In this document: piece by piece, positions 42,096 through 52,758 of the stretch
Numbering within the stretch: the first letter of the stretch is position 1
Layout: each line of letters begins with the position of its first letter
Assembly (NCBI RefSeq): GCF_014041935.1
Contig: NZ_CP059491.1
Location: 1,736,001 to 1,800,000 of the forward strand
From: Gordonia jinghuaiqii
Lineage (GTDB): Bacteria; Actinomycetota; Actinomycetes; Mycobacteriales; Mycobacteriaceae
DNA: 64,000 bases
Direction of reading: 5' to 3'
Program-made: the position numbers and the translations under genes
The notes under the pieces: generated by a model
What the model was told of the DNA's origin: nothing
The model's input: the letters and a program-made list of their open reading frames with translations, nothing else
The model's database searches: none

Positions 42096-43028
42096 ATGAC
42101 GACATTCCCGACCGACCGGTACGGACTCATCAGGCGCGAGGCAACACTCCGACTCGGCATCAGCGACGATGTGGTCGCCGCAGCTGTCCGACGAGGGGAT
42201 CTCGTGCGACTGGCACCTGGTGTCTGCGTCGGGACGATCGACGATGAGCTCGACGCCGGTGGGGAGTACCTGTACCGGCTCAGATCCATCGCGGTTGCCA
42301 CCTCCGCGCGGGACCGCGACACGGCAGCACTCAGCCACGACTCGGCTGCGGCGGTTCACGGGCTGTCGCTACTGCACCCCGCACGCGAGATCGTTCATCT
42401 CACCAAGACGGAGAAGCGCGGCGGCTTCAGACGCGGACACCGTGCCGTGCATGCCGGACCGTTGTCTCCAGACGACATCGTCGAGGTCGACGAGGTTCGG
42501 GTGACAAGTCTCGAGCGCACAGCTGTGGACGTCGCGATGGACGGCGATTTCGCCCGGGCGCTGGTTGTTTTCGATCGTGCACTGGCACTGGAAGCCGACC
42601 CGACCGTGATGAGGACCATCATCGACTCGCGCGGCCGGTGGCGAGGCGTGGGAACCGCACGACGCGCTTTGTCACTCGCCGACGCGGCGTCGGAGAGTGT
42701 GGGCGAGTCGTGGAGCCGTGCCCAGATGATCGCGGCCGGGTTGCCGGTGCCCCGCCTTCAGCACACCTTTCAGACCAGCGCCGGACCGGCGCGCGCCGAC
42801 TTCGACTGGGACGCGCTCGTCGTCGGGGAGTTCGACGGTCTGCAGAAGTACGGACGGCTGTTGCGTCCGGGGGAGACCACGCGCGATGCACTCATCCGGG
42901 AGAAGCGCCGCGAGGACGCGTTGCGCGCCCGGGGGATCATGGTGATCCGGTGCACATGGGCGACGCTCGAATGCGACGAACTCGTCGATCTCCTGCGCCC
43001 GTGGCTGGACAGACCTGCGGTCGCGTGA
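42096..43028 (+). CDS. AbiEi-like winged-helix protein with C-terminal PD-(D/E)XK (DUF559/VSR-like) domain
   Basis: The 310-residue protein begins with an AbiEi-antitoxin-type domain (R-R-E-A-T-L-R-L-G-I-S-D-D-V-V-A-A-A, then G-D-L-V-R-L-A-P-G-V-C-V). It ends with a nuclease-like core: A-D-F-D-W-D, E-F-D-G-L-Q-K-Y, then R-E-K-R-R-E-D-A-L-R-A-R-G and V-I-R-C-T-W. This matches the D...ExDGxxKY pattern of DUF559/VSR-like proteins. No AbiEii-type toxin gene is adjacent. Many paralogues occur in actinobacteria with unproved function. The gene is bracketed by palindromic repeats at 41984 and 43027, suggesting a mobile cassette. Confidence 0.75.
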   Translation: MTTFPTDRYGLIRREATLRLGISDDVVAAAVRRGDLVRLAPGVCVGTIDDELDAGGEYLYRLRSIAVATSARDRDTAALSHDSAAAVHGLSLLHPAREIVHLTKTEKRGGFRRGHRAVHAGPLSPDDIVEVDEVRVTSLERTAVDVAMDGDFARALVVFDRALALEADPTVMRTIIDSRGRWRGVGTARRALSLADAASESVGESWSRAQMIAAGLPVPRLQHTFQTSAGPARADFDWDALVVGEFDGLQKYGRLLRPGETTRDALIREKRREDALRARGIMVIRCTWATLECDELVDLLRPWLDRPAVA

Positions 43029-43096
43029 CCGGTGGACGTCAACCCGACCGCCAGACTTCGATCGAAGTCGATCGGTCGAACTGACGTCCATCGGTC
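43027..43096. repeat. Dispersed palindromic repeat, copy 3, with large outer arms
   Basis: The core GACTTCGATCGAAGTC (43054-43069) is a perfect palindrome. The outer arm 43027-43041 pairs with 43082-43096 at 14 of 15 positions. It begins at the stop codon of the AbiEi-like gene, so the gene lies between copies 2 and 3. Confidence 0.85.
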
Positions 43097-43140
43097 ACCG
43101 GCTCCGTCCGGCCGCCCACGACGCCTCGAGCCCACGACGA

Positions 43141-43177
43141 AACGAGCCCGGGACGACGACGCCGTCCCGGGCTCGTT
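43141..43177 (-). terminator. Terminator of greA
   Basis: AACGAGCCCGGGACG (43141-43155) pairs perfectly with 43163-43177 around a seven-base loop, 11 bases beyond the greA stop on the minus strand. Confidence 0.9.
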
Positions 43178-43188
43178 CGAAGGTCTGC

Positions 43189-43680
43189 TCAGCCGTGGTA
43201 GGGCTCCGCGCTGACGAGAGTCACCTTGACGGTGGCTCCGCTGGGCACGGAGTACTCGCGCGTCTCGCCGACCTTGGCGTCGATCAGTGCGGCGCCGAGC
43301 GGGGAACTGGGGGAGTAGGTCTCCAGACCGCCCTGGCCGCTCTCTTCGCGAGTGGCGATCAGGAAGGTCTCGGTGTCCTTCTCGTCGCCGTCGTAGTAGA
43401 CGGTGACGACGGAACCGGGGAGGGCCACACCGGACTGGGTGGGTGCCTCGCCGACCTTGGCGTTGTTCAACAGTTCCTGCAGCTGACGGATGCGGGCCTC
43501 TTGCTGGCCCTGCTCCTCGCGCGCCGCGTGGTAACCGCCGTTCTCCTTGAGATCGCCTTCTTCGCGACGCTCATTGATCTCGGCGGCAATGACCGGACGG
43601 TTGGCGATCAAAGAGTCGAGCTCGCCCTTGAGGCGGTCGTGCGACTCTTGTGTCAGCCAGGTCACCTGGGTGTCGGTCAT
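43189..43680 (-). CDS. greA: Transcription elongation factor GreA
   Basis: The 163-residue protein has the GreA coiled-coil hairpin (about 1-80; [33 protein letters not shown] with the acidic tip) and the FKBP-like C-terminal domain ([14 protein letters not shown]). It rescues backtracked RNA polymerase by stimulating transcript cleavage. The ribosome site AAAGGAG lies six bases upstream of the ATG. It matches Rv1080c in the conserved gene order. Confidence 0.97.
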   Translation of the reverse strand: MTDTQVTWLTQESHDRLKGELDSLIANRPVIAAEINERREEGDLKENGGYHAAREEQGQQEARIRQLQELLNNAKVGEAPTQSGVALPGSVVTVYYDGDEKDTETFLIATREESGQGGLETYSPSSPLGAALIDAKVGETREYSVPSGATVKVTLVSAEPYHG

Positions 43681-43809
43681 CGGTCACTCCTTTGTGTTGT
43701 CCGCGCCCCCGGCGACCGTTTGCACCAGTGGGCATATGGACTGCTATAAATGCAGCAACACGACCCCTCGCGGAGCCGTGTATCCGTACAGGTTACCAGG
43801 TGATCAGAC

Positions 43810-44586
43810 CTATGGCACGTTGCTTGTGTCCCCCGACGCGGAACCGAGTGCTTGCTGATAGGTCGGTTCGGCCCGTTTCAGCCATCCCACAACGAAATAC
43901 GTCAACGGCATGATGATGATCTCGACCAGTGTCTTCCAGATGAAGCCGACCAGCGCGTAGTTCACGAAGTCACCCCAGGTGGAGATACCCAGCGCCGTCG
44001 CCGCAATCGAACAGAAGACGAGAGTGTCGGCGAATTCACCGACGACCGTCGATCCCAGCAGCCGCGCCCAGAGATGTCGTTCGCCGGCGCGTTCCTTCAT
44101 TTTGACAAGCACGAAGGAATTGAGGAATTCGCCTACGACATATCCGGCTAATCCGGCAAGTAGGAATTGCGGGACAACGCCCGCCACGGTCGTGAAAGCC
44201 TCCTGGCCTTCATAGAATTCGGCGGCAGGCAGGTGAATGGTCAGCCAGAAACACAGCGACGCGAGCGTCAGCACGGCGAAACCGGCGAGGATGGTCCGTC
44301 GCATGGCGCGGAAGCCGTACACCTCGCTGATCACGTCGCCCAGGACGTAGGCGAGGGGGAACAGGAAGAAAGCCCCGTCGGTCACCAGGCCCTGCATCTG
44401 GATCGGTCCGAGGTCGACGCTCAGCCAGTCGTCGAACAGGACGACGCCCTTGGTGCCGGTGATGTTGCTGATGAGCATCACGCCGACGAACAGCGCGACC
44501 AGGATGGGGAAGTAGCTGCTGCCGATCGAGGCGAACGCGGCTCGTGGAGCGCGGGTGTCGCCGGGTTCGTTCGGCGGCGAGGTCAC
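43810..44586 (-). CDS. Queuosine precursor transporter, YhhQ/VUT family
   Basis: The 258-residue protein has six TM helices and the YhhQ blocks S-N-I-T-G-T-K, D-G-A-F-F-L-F-P-L-A-Y-V-L-G-D-V-I-S-E-V-Y-G (quoted here in parts), V-G-E-F-L-N-S-F and S-T-V-V-G-E-F-A-D-T. E. coli YhhQ imports queuosine precursors (preQ0/preQ1). Its start overlaps the stop of the DUF4307 gene (four bases), so the two are coupled. The corresponding M. tuberculosis position has no such gene as I recall, so it may be an insertion. Confidence 0.87.
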   Translation of the reverse strand: MTSPPNEPGDTRAPRAAFASIGSSYFPILVALFVGVMLISNITGTKGVVLFDDWLSVDLGPIQMQGLVTDGAFFLFPLAYVLGDVISEVYGFRAMRRTILAGFAVLTLASLCFWLTIHLPAAEFYEGQEAFTTVAGVVPQFLLAGLAGYVVGEFLNSFVLVKMKERAGERHLWARLLGSTVVGEFADTLVFCSIAATALGISTWGDFVNYALVGFIWKTLVEIIIMPLTYFVVGWLKRAEPTYQQALGSASGDTSNVP

Positions 44587-45080
44587 GACGCCGAGGGTCG
44601 CAGGTATGCCGGTACGTCGGTGGTGCAGCCGAAGACCTCGCCGATGACCGGCGGCTTCGATGTCGTGATCTCGGCGCGGAAGCCGATCCGCTCGGCCGAG
44701 CCGGCCGGGATGAGGACCTCCCGGCGTCCGGTCTCGCTACCGTCGCGGGATCGTCCGCGGACCACACAGGCTGCGGGCTGAGTCGGATCCGAACGTTCGA
44801 CGGTGAACTGCACCGCGACCGTCGAGTCGTCGAGGATCTCGTAGCCGGTGGCATCGCCGGACACGTCGGAAGTTCCGAACTTGCTGTATCCGATGGCCGC
44901 GAGCGTCACACCGGCCGCGACGACCAGCACCGACAGTGCGACGAACCAGCGTCGACGGGTCTGCGCGGTCTCTGATCGCTCGGGGTAGGTGGCGCGTGGG
45001 CCGCTTCGAGGGCGGCCTGCGTCTCCGGTCGAGCGCGATGGGTCACCGGCGTCTGCGGCGCCCCCGTCCGAACTGTTCAC
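44583..45080 (-). CDS. DUF4307 membrane protein (Rv1081c-like)
   Basis: The 165-residue protein has a hydrophilic N-terminus with T-Y-P-E-R, one TM helix (about 46-66) and a small extracytoplasmic beta domain with V-Q-F-T-V-E-R and two cysteines (A-A-C-V-V, V-F-G-C-T-T). This matches the DUF4307 family found beside mca and greA in mycolata. The function is unknown. It is divergent from mca (48 bases between starts). Confidence 0.85.
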   Translation of the reverse strand: MNSSDGGAADAGDPSRSTGDAGRPRSGPRATYPERSETAQTRRRWFVALSVLVVAAGVTLAAIGYSKFGTSDVSGDATGYEILDDSTVAVQFTVERSDPTQPAACVVRGRSRDGSETGRREVLIPAGSAERIGFRAEITTSKPPVIGEVFGCTTDVPAYLRPSAS

Positions 45081-45128
45081 GCGTCAATACCTACCATGGG
45101 ACAAGTAGCTATCCGAAGGTGAGGAACT

Positions 45129-46025
45129 GTGACCGAATCCCACGCCGACGACCCGAAGTCGGGGGTGTTCCGTCTGATGGCGGTGCACGCACACCCTGAC
45201 GACGAGTCGAGCAAGGGTGCGGCCACGACCGCGAAGTATGCGGCCGAGGGCAACGAAGTGCTTGTCGTCACACTCACCGGTGGTGAGCGCGGCGACATTC
45301 TGAATCCGGCGATGGATCGTCCGGGGATCAAAGAGCGGATGACCGATGTCCGCCGCGAGGAGATGGCGACGGCCGCGGCCGCGCTCGGGGTGCAGCATCG
45401 CTGGCTCGGATTCGTCGACTCCGGGCTCCCCGAGGGTGACCCCTTGCCACCGCTGCCGGAAGGGTCGTTCGCGACCGTGCCGCTCGATGAGGCCACCGAG
45501 GCACTCGTGCGCGTGGTCCGTGAGTTCCGGCCGCACGTGATCATCACCTACGACGAGCACGGCGGATATCCGCACCCCGACCACATCCGATGCCACGAGG
45601 TGTCGGTCGCCGCCTACGAGAAGGCCGGCGACCCCGAGGCGTTCCCCGAAGCGGGTGAGCCGTGGACGGTGTCGAAGCTCTACTACACGCACGGGTTCAT
45701 CCGGGACCGGATGGTGTTGTTCTCCGACGAGTTCGAGAGCCGCGGTCAGGAGAGTCCGTTCGCCGAGTGGCTCAGCAAGTGGGACCCGAGCCGCGGCGAT
45801 CTGATGGGGCGCGTCACCACCCAGGTCGAATGCGCGAAGTACTTCCCTCAGCGTGACGACGCGTTACGCGCCCATGCCACCCAGATCGACCCCAACGGCA
45901 TGTTCTTCGCCGTGCCGCTGGAGTGGCAGCAGCGGCTGTGGCCCACAGAGGAGTTCGAGTTGGCCAAGACCCGCGTCAAGACCGCGCTGCCCGAGACCGA
46001 TCTGTTCGCCGGAATCGAGGCGTGA
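45129..46025 (+). CDS. mca: Mycothiol S-conjugate amidase
   Basis: The 298-residue protein is a LmbE/PIG-L-family zinc hydrolase: zinc-binding [19 protein letters not shown] and P-H-P-D-H-I-R-C-H. The C-terminal extension with [23 protein letters not shown] (quoted in parts) and [14 protein letters not shown] separates Mca from MshB. It cleaves mycothiol conjugates into mercapturates and GlcN-Ins for detoxification. GTG 45129 starts it. The stop overlaps the next gene by one base. It equals Rv1082. Confidence 0.95.
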   Translation: MTESHADDPKSGVFRLMAVHAHPDDESSKGAATTAKYAAEGNEVLVVTLTGGERGDILNPAMDRPGIKERMTDVRREEMATAAAALGVQHRWLGFVDSGLPEGDPLPPLPEGSFATVPLDEATEALVRVVREFRPHVIITYDEHGGYPHPDHIRCHEVSVAAYEKAGDPEAFPEAGEPWTVSKLYYTHGFIRDRMVLFSDEFESRGQESPFAEWLSKWDPSRGDLMGRVTTQVECAKYFPQRDDALRAHATQIDPNGMFFAVPLEWQQRLWPTEEFELAKTRVKTALPETDLFAGIEA

Positions 46026-46307
46026 TGAACAACACCGTATTCGTCGACACCGTGATGGTGCTCGCGCAGGAGCCGCAGGGCCCCGAGTTCGGCAAGGCCT
46101 CGCCGTTGGGCCTGCTGGTCATCCTGCTGCTGCTCGTCGGCACCGCGTTCCTGATCTGGTCGATGAGCCGGCAACTCAAGAAGCTGCCCGCGTCCTTCGA
46201 CACCGACCATCCGGAGGCCGACCAGGCCTTCGACGAGGGCACCGACGCCCCGGGCCCGGTCGATGCGGAGGCACCGGGTGATCCCGAGGCGAGTTCCGCT
46301 GGTACCG

Positions 46308-46333
<26 letters not shown>
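46025..46333 (+). CDS. Small single-pass membrane protein (Rv1083-like)
   Basis: The 102-residue protein has one TM helix (about 28-48) followed by S-R-Q-L-K-K-L-P-A-S-F and an acidic C-terminus rich in Asp, Glu, Ala and Pro. The start ATG overlaps the mca stop (TGATG), and its own 3' end overlaps the following gene by 26 bases, so the three genes are tightly coupled. The function is unknown. Confidence 0.85.
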
Positions 46334-48337
<2,004 letters not shown>

Positions 48338-48350
<13 letters not shown>

Positions 48351-49618
48351 GCCGCGTCGGCGCTCGCCGTGAAGTCGCTGACCGTCAGGGTTGTCGCGAA
48401 TCGGTCCATCGCCCAATCGATCTCGGACTCGGTGACCACGAGCGGTGGCGCCAGGCGCAGCGTCGAACCGTGGGTGTCCTTGGCCAGCACGCCGTGTTCG
48501 GACAGGCGTAGGCAGAAGTCCTTGCCGGAGCCGAGCCCGGGATCGAGGTCGATGCCGGCCCACAGGCCGAGTCCGCGCACGGCGACGACGCCCGCGCCGA
48601 CGAATTCGCGCAACCGTGCGTGCAGGTGGGCGCCGAGGTCGGCGGCCCGGGTCTGCCAGGTGCCCTCGGCGAGCATGTCGACGACGGTGTGACCCACCGC
48701 GGCTGCCAGGGGATTGCCGCCGAAGGTCGAACCGTGCTGGCCGGGGTGCAGGACTCCGAGGACGTCGCGATCGGCGACCACCGCCGACACCGGCAGCAGG
48801 CCGCCGCCGAGTGCCTTCCCGAGTAGGTAGACATCGGGTACGACGCCCCAGTGCTCCACGGCGAACGTCCTGCCGGTACGGCCAAGGCCGGACTGGATCT
48901 CGTCGGCGATCAGCAACACGTTCCGGCGCGTGCACAGTTCGCGGACTCGCGGCAGGTAGTCATCCGGCGGCACGATGATCCCGGCCTCGCCCTGGATCGG
49001 TTCGAGAAGGACGGCCACGGTGTTCTCGTCGACCGCGGAGGCGAGCGCGGCTGCATCGCCGAAGGGGACGCGGACGAATCCCGGTGTGTAGGGGCCGAAT
49101 CCGTTCCGTGCGTCGGGATCATCACTGAACGAGATGATCGTCGTGGTGCGGCCGTGGAAGTTGCCGCCGGCCACGACGATCCTTGCCTGTCCGTCCGGCA
49201 CGCCCTTGACGTCGTAGCCCCATTTGCGGGCCACCTTGATGCCCGACTCCACGGCCTCGGCACCGGTGTTCATGGGTAGCACCATCTCCTTGCCGCACAG
49301 CTCGGCCAGTGCGGCGCAGAACGGTTCGAGGCGATCGGACCGGAAGGCCCGGCTGGTCAGCGTGACCCGGTCGAGTTGCCCGAGCGCGGCAGCGACGATG
49401 CGGGGATGCCGGTGGCCGAAGTTGACCGCCGAATATGCGCCGAGGCAATCGAGGTGCCGTCGTCCGTCGACGTCGGTGATCCAGGCGCCCTCGGCGGTCG
49501 CGGCGGTGACCGGGATCGGCGAATAGTTCCGCGCGACATGTGGTTCGGCTGGGTCGCGGAGTGGTGACGTGCTCACTCCCGGGCCGGGCATCCCGGGATT
49601 CGAGCTCGTCAAAGTCAT
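48338..49618 (-). CDS. rocD: Ornithine aminotransferase
   Basis: The 426-residue class III PLP aminotransferase has [51 protein letters not shown] and the lysine in L-L-G-K-A-L-G-G-G. The first and last segments are specific for ornithine-delta-aminotransferase, which makes glutamate semialdehyde in arginine breakdown. ATG 49618 is chosen before M-T-L-T-S-S-N. It is divergent from an Lrp/AsnC regulator, its probable activator. A classical arginase is not in the window. Confidence 0.92.
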
Positions 49619-49636
49619 GGATCGAGCGTATCTTCG

Positions 49637-49677
49637 GCATTCGATGCAAACAATCGGCGACAATTGCGTGCGAATGC
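49637..49677. promoter_or_regulatory. Imperfect inverted repeat in the rocD-lrp divergent region
   Basis: GCATTCGATGCAA (49637-49649) and TTGCGTGCGAATGC (49664-49677) form a near-symmetric pair about 14 bases apart. The spacing and position between divergent starts fit an Lrp/AsnC binding region. Confidence 0.5.
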
Positions 49678-49715
49678 AACGGATCGTCGCTTGACAGGCG
49701 AAAGAAGGCGATCCG

Positions 49716-50162
49716 TTGCGGACGATCGACGATGTCGACTCGAAGGTCCTCGCGTGCCTCACCCGGGACGCCCGGGCGACCTACGCGCAGATAGGTGAGG
49801 AGGTCGGGCTCTCGGCCCCGGCGGTCAAACGCCGTGTCGACCGATTGCTCGACGACGGGATCATCCGCGGCTTCACCGCGATCGTGGATCCCCGTGCGAT
49901 GCAATGGACCACGGAGGCCTACGTCCAGGTGTACTGCCGCGGAAACATGTCGCCGGGCCAGCTCAAGGCGGCCTGGGAACCGATTCCGGAGGTCGTCAGC
50001 GCGGCGACGATCACCGGGCAGGCCGACGCCATCCTGCGTGTGCGGGCGCGCGACGTCCGACACCTCGAGCAGGCGCTCGAACGGATCCGGGCGGCGGGTC
50101 CGGTCGACAAGTCCGAATCCATCATCGTCCTCAGCGAACTCATCGACCGCGGTCATCCGTGA
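49716..50162 (+). CDS. Lrp/AsnC-family transcriptional regulator
   Basis: The 148-residue protein has the AsnC-type HTH (D-S-K-V-L-A-C-L-T-R-D-A-R-A-T-Y, then E-V-G-L-S-A-P-A-V-K-R-R) and a RAM ligand domain (A-Y-V-Q-V-Y-C through I-I-V-L-S-E). It starts with TTG 49716, which has GAAGG seven bases upstream. Divergent from rocD, it probably senses an amino acid such as ornithine or arginine and activates rocD, as described for actinobacterial arginine-catabolism regulators. Confidence 0.9.
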   Translation: MRTIDDVDSKVLACLTRDARATYAQIGEEVGLSAPAVKRRVDRLLDDGIIRGFTAIVDPRAMQWTTEAYVQVYCRGNMSPGQLKAAWEPIPEVVSAATITGQADAILRVRARDVRHLEQALERIRAAGPVDKSESIIVLSELIDRGHP

Positions 50163-50194
50163 TCGTGTGTCGATGCGCAGTCGCGGGCCTGTGT

Positions 50195-50200
50195 TAATGT
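50195..50200 (+). promoter_or_regulatory. Probable -10 box (TAATGT) of the aroF leader transcript
   Basis: TAATGT ends seven bases before GTG 50208, which fits transcription starting at or within a base of the leader-peptide start codon. The transcript would be leaderless, as is common in this order. Confidence 0.5.
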
Positions 50201-50207
50201 GGTCGCC

Positions 50208-50264
50208 GTGATCAGCACCGTGCGCGCCTATTGGCGCTTTATCGAGGCTCCGGGTGGGGCCTGA
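50208..50264 (+). CDS. Leader peptide with Tyr-Trp-Arg-Phe, controls DAHP synthase gene
   Basis: GTG 50208 to TGA 50262 encodes 18 residues, MISTVRAYWRFIEAPGGA. Tyr8, Trp9 and Phe11 are nearly adjacent, one codon for each aromatic amino acid, in a peptide directly before a DAHP synthase gene. The distal part pairs with downstream bases: 50219-50227 with 50282-50290 (9 bp), and 50246-50256 with 50294-50304 (11 bp). These two pairings cross, so they exclude each other unless a pseudoknot forms. A ribosome stalled at the aromatic codons would change which forms. I recall a comparable aromatic leader (aroR) before aroF in Corynebacterium glutamicum. Confidence 0.8.
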   Translation: MISTVRAYWRFIEAPGGA

Positions 50265-50305
50265 TGAAGCGTTGAACTAACGCGCGCACGTAACACCCGG
50301 AGCCC

Positions 50306-50340
50306 GAGCAGCGACCATACGGTCGCTGCTCTTGTCATTT
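50306..50340 (+). terminator. Attenuator terminator before the DAHP synthase gene
   Basis: GAGCAGCGACC (50306-50316) pairs perfectly with GGTCGCTGCTC (50321-50331) around ATAC, followed by TTGTCATTT. It begins two bases after the 50294-50304 pairing segment. That segment can also pair with 50346-50353, enclosing this hairpin, so upstream folding can influence it. Confidence 0.85.
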
Positions 50341-50414
50341 GAGCGGGGCTCCGACCACACCCGGGCATGCCTCGACGCAATCTCGACAGGGCATGACCTC
50401 GAAAGGCACACAAC

Positions 50415-51503
50415 GTGACCACACTGCCGGATCTCCCCACGCGTATGAACGACTCGTCCGAGTCCACGTCGGACCGCCGGATCAAAGCGTTCCGCCCGAT
50501 CCCGTCGCCCGACTCCGTCCGCAGCGAGCTGCCGTTGACCGCCCGCCGGGCCGTCGCGGTCCAGCGCGACCGTGACGAGATCGCCGACATCCTCGCCGGC
50601 CGCGACGACCGTCTCCTCGTCATCGTCGGCCCCTGCTCGGTGCACGATCCGGTCGCCGCCATCGACTACGCACGTCGTCTCGCGCCGCTGGCCGACGCGT
50701 ACGCCGATCGCCTCAAGATCGTCATGCGCGTCTACTTCGAGAAGCCGCGCACCACCGTCGGGTGGAAGGGCCTGATCAACGATCCGGGCATGGACAACAC
50801 CTTCGACGTCGAGCTCGGGTTGCGGACCGCCCGGTCGCTGCTGCTCGACATCATCGACCTCGGCCTGCCCGTGGGATGCGAATTCCTGGAGCCGACCAGT
50901 CCGCAGTACATCGCCGACGCGGTCGCCTGGGGTGCCATCGGGGCACGCACCACCGAGTCGCAGGTCCACCGTCAGCTGGCGTCGGGTCTGTCGATGCCGG
51001 TCGGATTCAAGAACGGTACCGACGGCAACGTCCAGGTCGCCATCGACGGAGTGAAAGCCGCTGCGGCCGAGCATGTCTTCTTCGGCGTCGACGACTTCGG
51101 CAACGGTGCGGTGGTGGAGACCGCGGGCAACGAGGACTGCCACATCATCCTGCGCGGCGGGACCCGCGGCCCCAACTTCGACGCCGAATCGGTGTCCGCG
51201 GCCGCCGAGGCGCTGGCGAAAGCGGGCCTGCCCGCACGCGTGATGATCGACTGCTCGCACGCCAACTCGGGCAAGGACCACCTCCGTCAGGCGGAGGTCG
51301 CCACCGAGATCGGCACCATGCTGCGTGCCGCGCGGGAGGCGGGCGAGGAGTCGACGATCAGCGGTGTGATGCTCGAGAGCTTCCTCGAGGAGGGCGCCCA
51401 GTCTCCCGAGGCCACGCCGCTGGTGTACGGCAAGTCGGTCACCGACAAGTGCATGGGCTGGGAAGCCAGCGCCGAGGTTCTGGCCGCTCTCGCGCGCGGC
51501 TGA
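50415..51503 (+). CDS. aroF: 3-deoxy-7-phosphoheptulonate (DAHP) synthase, type I
   Basis: The 362-residue protein is a type I (AroFGH) DAHP synthase: V-I-V-G-P-C-S-V-H-D-P, M-R-V-Y-F-E-K-P-R-T-T-V-G-W-K-G-L, A-I-G-A-R-T-T-E-S-Q, I-D-C-S-H-A-N-S and C-M-G-W-E at the C-terminus. It condenses phosphoenolpyruvate with erythrose-4-phosphate as the first step to chorismate. GTG 50415 is the start. The leader peptide and terminator upstream show control by aromatic amino acids. Mycobacteria use mainly a type II enzyme, so this one may be a second isozyme. Confidence 0.93.
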   Translation: MTTLPDLPTRMNDSSESTSDRRIKAFRPIPSPDSVRSELPLTARRAVAVQRDRDEIADILAGRDDRLLVIVGPCSVHDPVAAIDYARRLAPLADAYADRLKIVMRVYFEKPRTTVGWKGLINDPGMDNTFDVELGLRTARSLLLDIIDLGLPVGCEFLEPTSPQYIADAVAWGAIGARTTESQVHRQLASGLSMPVGFKNGTDGNVQVAIDGVKAAAAEHVFFGVDDFGNGAVVETAGNEDCHIILRGGTRGPNFDAESVSAAAEALAKAGLPARVMIDCSHANSGKDHLRQAEVATEIGTMLRAAREAGEESTISGVMLESFLEEGAQSPEATPLVYGKSVTDKCMGWEASAEVLAALARG

Positions 51504-51539
51504 TCGGACGTCGGTGAGGGGGCCGCAGACCCCTGCAGT

Positions 51540-51675
51540 AGAGTTCCGGTTCGGATCGCCCGCGCCTGCGGCGTGCGGTGGTCTGATGCTCGTGCGAGGG
51601 AACCCGGTGGGAATCCGGGACTGACGCGCAACGGTGACGGCGGGAGCCGAAGTCCGATTACTGGCCGAGCATGCC
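51540..51675 (+). promoter_or_regulatory. Cobalamin (B12) riboswitch
   Basis: The conserved core is plain: GATGCTCGTGCGAGGGAA, then CCCGGTGGGAATCCGGGACTG (given here as its two arms CCCGGTG and GAATCCGGG), then CGCGCAACGGTGA, GGAGCC and GAAGTCCGA. These are the P3-P6 regions and B12 box of cobalamin riboswitches. It lies between the DAHP synthase gene and a BtuF-like gene starting at 51725 and should lower importer expression when adenosylcobalamin is plentiful. The outer ends are estimated. Confidence 0.92.
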
Positions 51676-51724
51676 TTGTTGATCAGGCCTCGCGCACGGG
51701 CCCCGACCATGGAGCGATCTCGCC

Positions 51725-52750
51725 ATGCACTTTTCCCGTTTTACTCGCCGTACCAGATTCGCCTGCGCGACAGCAGTTCTCGCGCTCATCGCCGGATGCT
51801 CGTCGAGCCTCGACGAGCCTTCGGCGGGCGCCGCGGTCGTCCTCGACAACTGCGGACACACCACCACCGTCGCCGCACCACCCGAACGTGTCGTCTCGCT
51901 GAACCAGGGATCGACGGAGATCCTGTTGTCCCTCGGCCTCGCCGAGCGGATGGTGGGCACCGCGACCTGGACCGACCCAGTGCGCGAGAACCTCGCGCAG
52001 GCCAATGCGCGCGTGCCGCGCCTGGCCGACAACAAGCCGTCGCTGGAGACCGTCCTGGCCACCGAGCCCGACTTCGTCACAGCATCTTTCGGCGGCACGC
52101 TCGGGGCCGGCGGGGTGGCCGACCGCGAACAGTTCGATCGGCTCGGCGTGCCCACCTACCTCTCGCCCACGGACTGCATCGGCAAGTCCGGCGAGAGCGT
52201 GAACTCCGACGGCGCGCGCGAGGAGCCGTTCACACTGGAGCTGGTCTATCGCGAGATCCGGGAACTGGCAAGGATCTTCGACGTTGCCGAGCGCGGCGAA
52301 CAGTTGGTCTCCGAGCTGGCGCGCCGCCACCGGGAGGCCACCATGGACGCCGGTCCCGGGACCTCGATGGTGTTCTGGTTCGCCGACACCAAGACGCCGT
52401 ACATGGCCGGGTGTTGTGGATCGTCGGGTGTGATCGCCGAGGCGGTCGGGGCGCGCAACATCTTCGCCGACACCACCGACGAATGGCCCCAGGTGAGCTG
52501 GGAGAGTGTCGCCGAGCGCAATCCGACCGTGATCGTGCTCGCCGACCTGAGCCGCCGCAGCATCGACGGAGATGCGCTGTCGAGCAAGATCGAGTTCCTG
52601 GAGAGCCATCCGGTGACGAGCAAGCTCGACGCGGTGCGGGCCGGACGCTACGCCGTGGTCAACGGAGCCGATCTCAACCCGTCGATCCGCACCGTCGACG
52701 GTGTCGAGAAAGTCGCTGCCGCCCTGCGGAACTGGAACACGCCATCCTGA
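51725..52750 (+). CDS. btuF: B12-type ABC transporter substrate-binding lipoprotein (BtuF-like)
   Basis: The 341-residue protein has a signal peptide with lipobox L-I-A-G-C (lipid Cys near 25) and a class III periplasmic-binding (TroA/BtuF-like) fold: R-V-V-S-L-N-Q-G-S-T-E-I-L-L-S-L-G-L, W-T-D-P-V-R-E-N-L, A-G-C-C-G-S-S-G and V-I-V-L-A-D-L. It would capture cobalamin or cobinamide, given the riboswitch directly upstream; iron-siderophore binding is the alternative from fold alone. The permease gene begins nine bases after its stop. Confidence 0.88.
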   Translation: MHFSRFTRRTRFACATAVLALIAGCSSSLDEPSAGAAVVLDNCGHTTTVAAPPERVVSLNQGSTEILLSLGLAERMVGTATWTDPVRENLAQANARVPRLADNKPSLETVLATEPDFVTASFGGTLGAGGVADREQFDRLGVPTYLSPTDCIGKSGESVNSDGAREEPFTLELVYREIRELARIFDVAERGEQLVSELARRHREATMDAGPGTSMVFWFADTKTPYMAGCCGSSGVIAEAVGARNIFADTTDEWPQVSWESVAERNPTVIVLADLSRRSIDGDALSSKIEFLESHPVTSKLDAVRAGRYAVVNGADLNPSIRTVDGVEKVAAALRNWNTPS

Positions 52751-52758
52751 CATCGGGC

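Noticed and set aside
42096-43028. A complete type IV toxin-antitoxin pair
   Set aside because: Only the AbiEi-like protein is present. No AbiEii nucleotidyltransferase gene is adjacent on either side.
50197-50211. ATG 50197 start giving a 4-residue peptide M-W-S-P
   Set aside because: It overlaps the probable -10 box and would not be transcribed if the 5' end is near 50208. The GTG frame has the aromatic codons and the downstream pairings.
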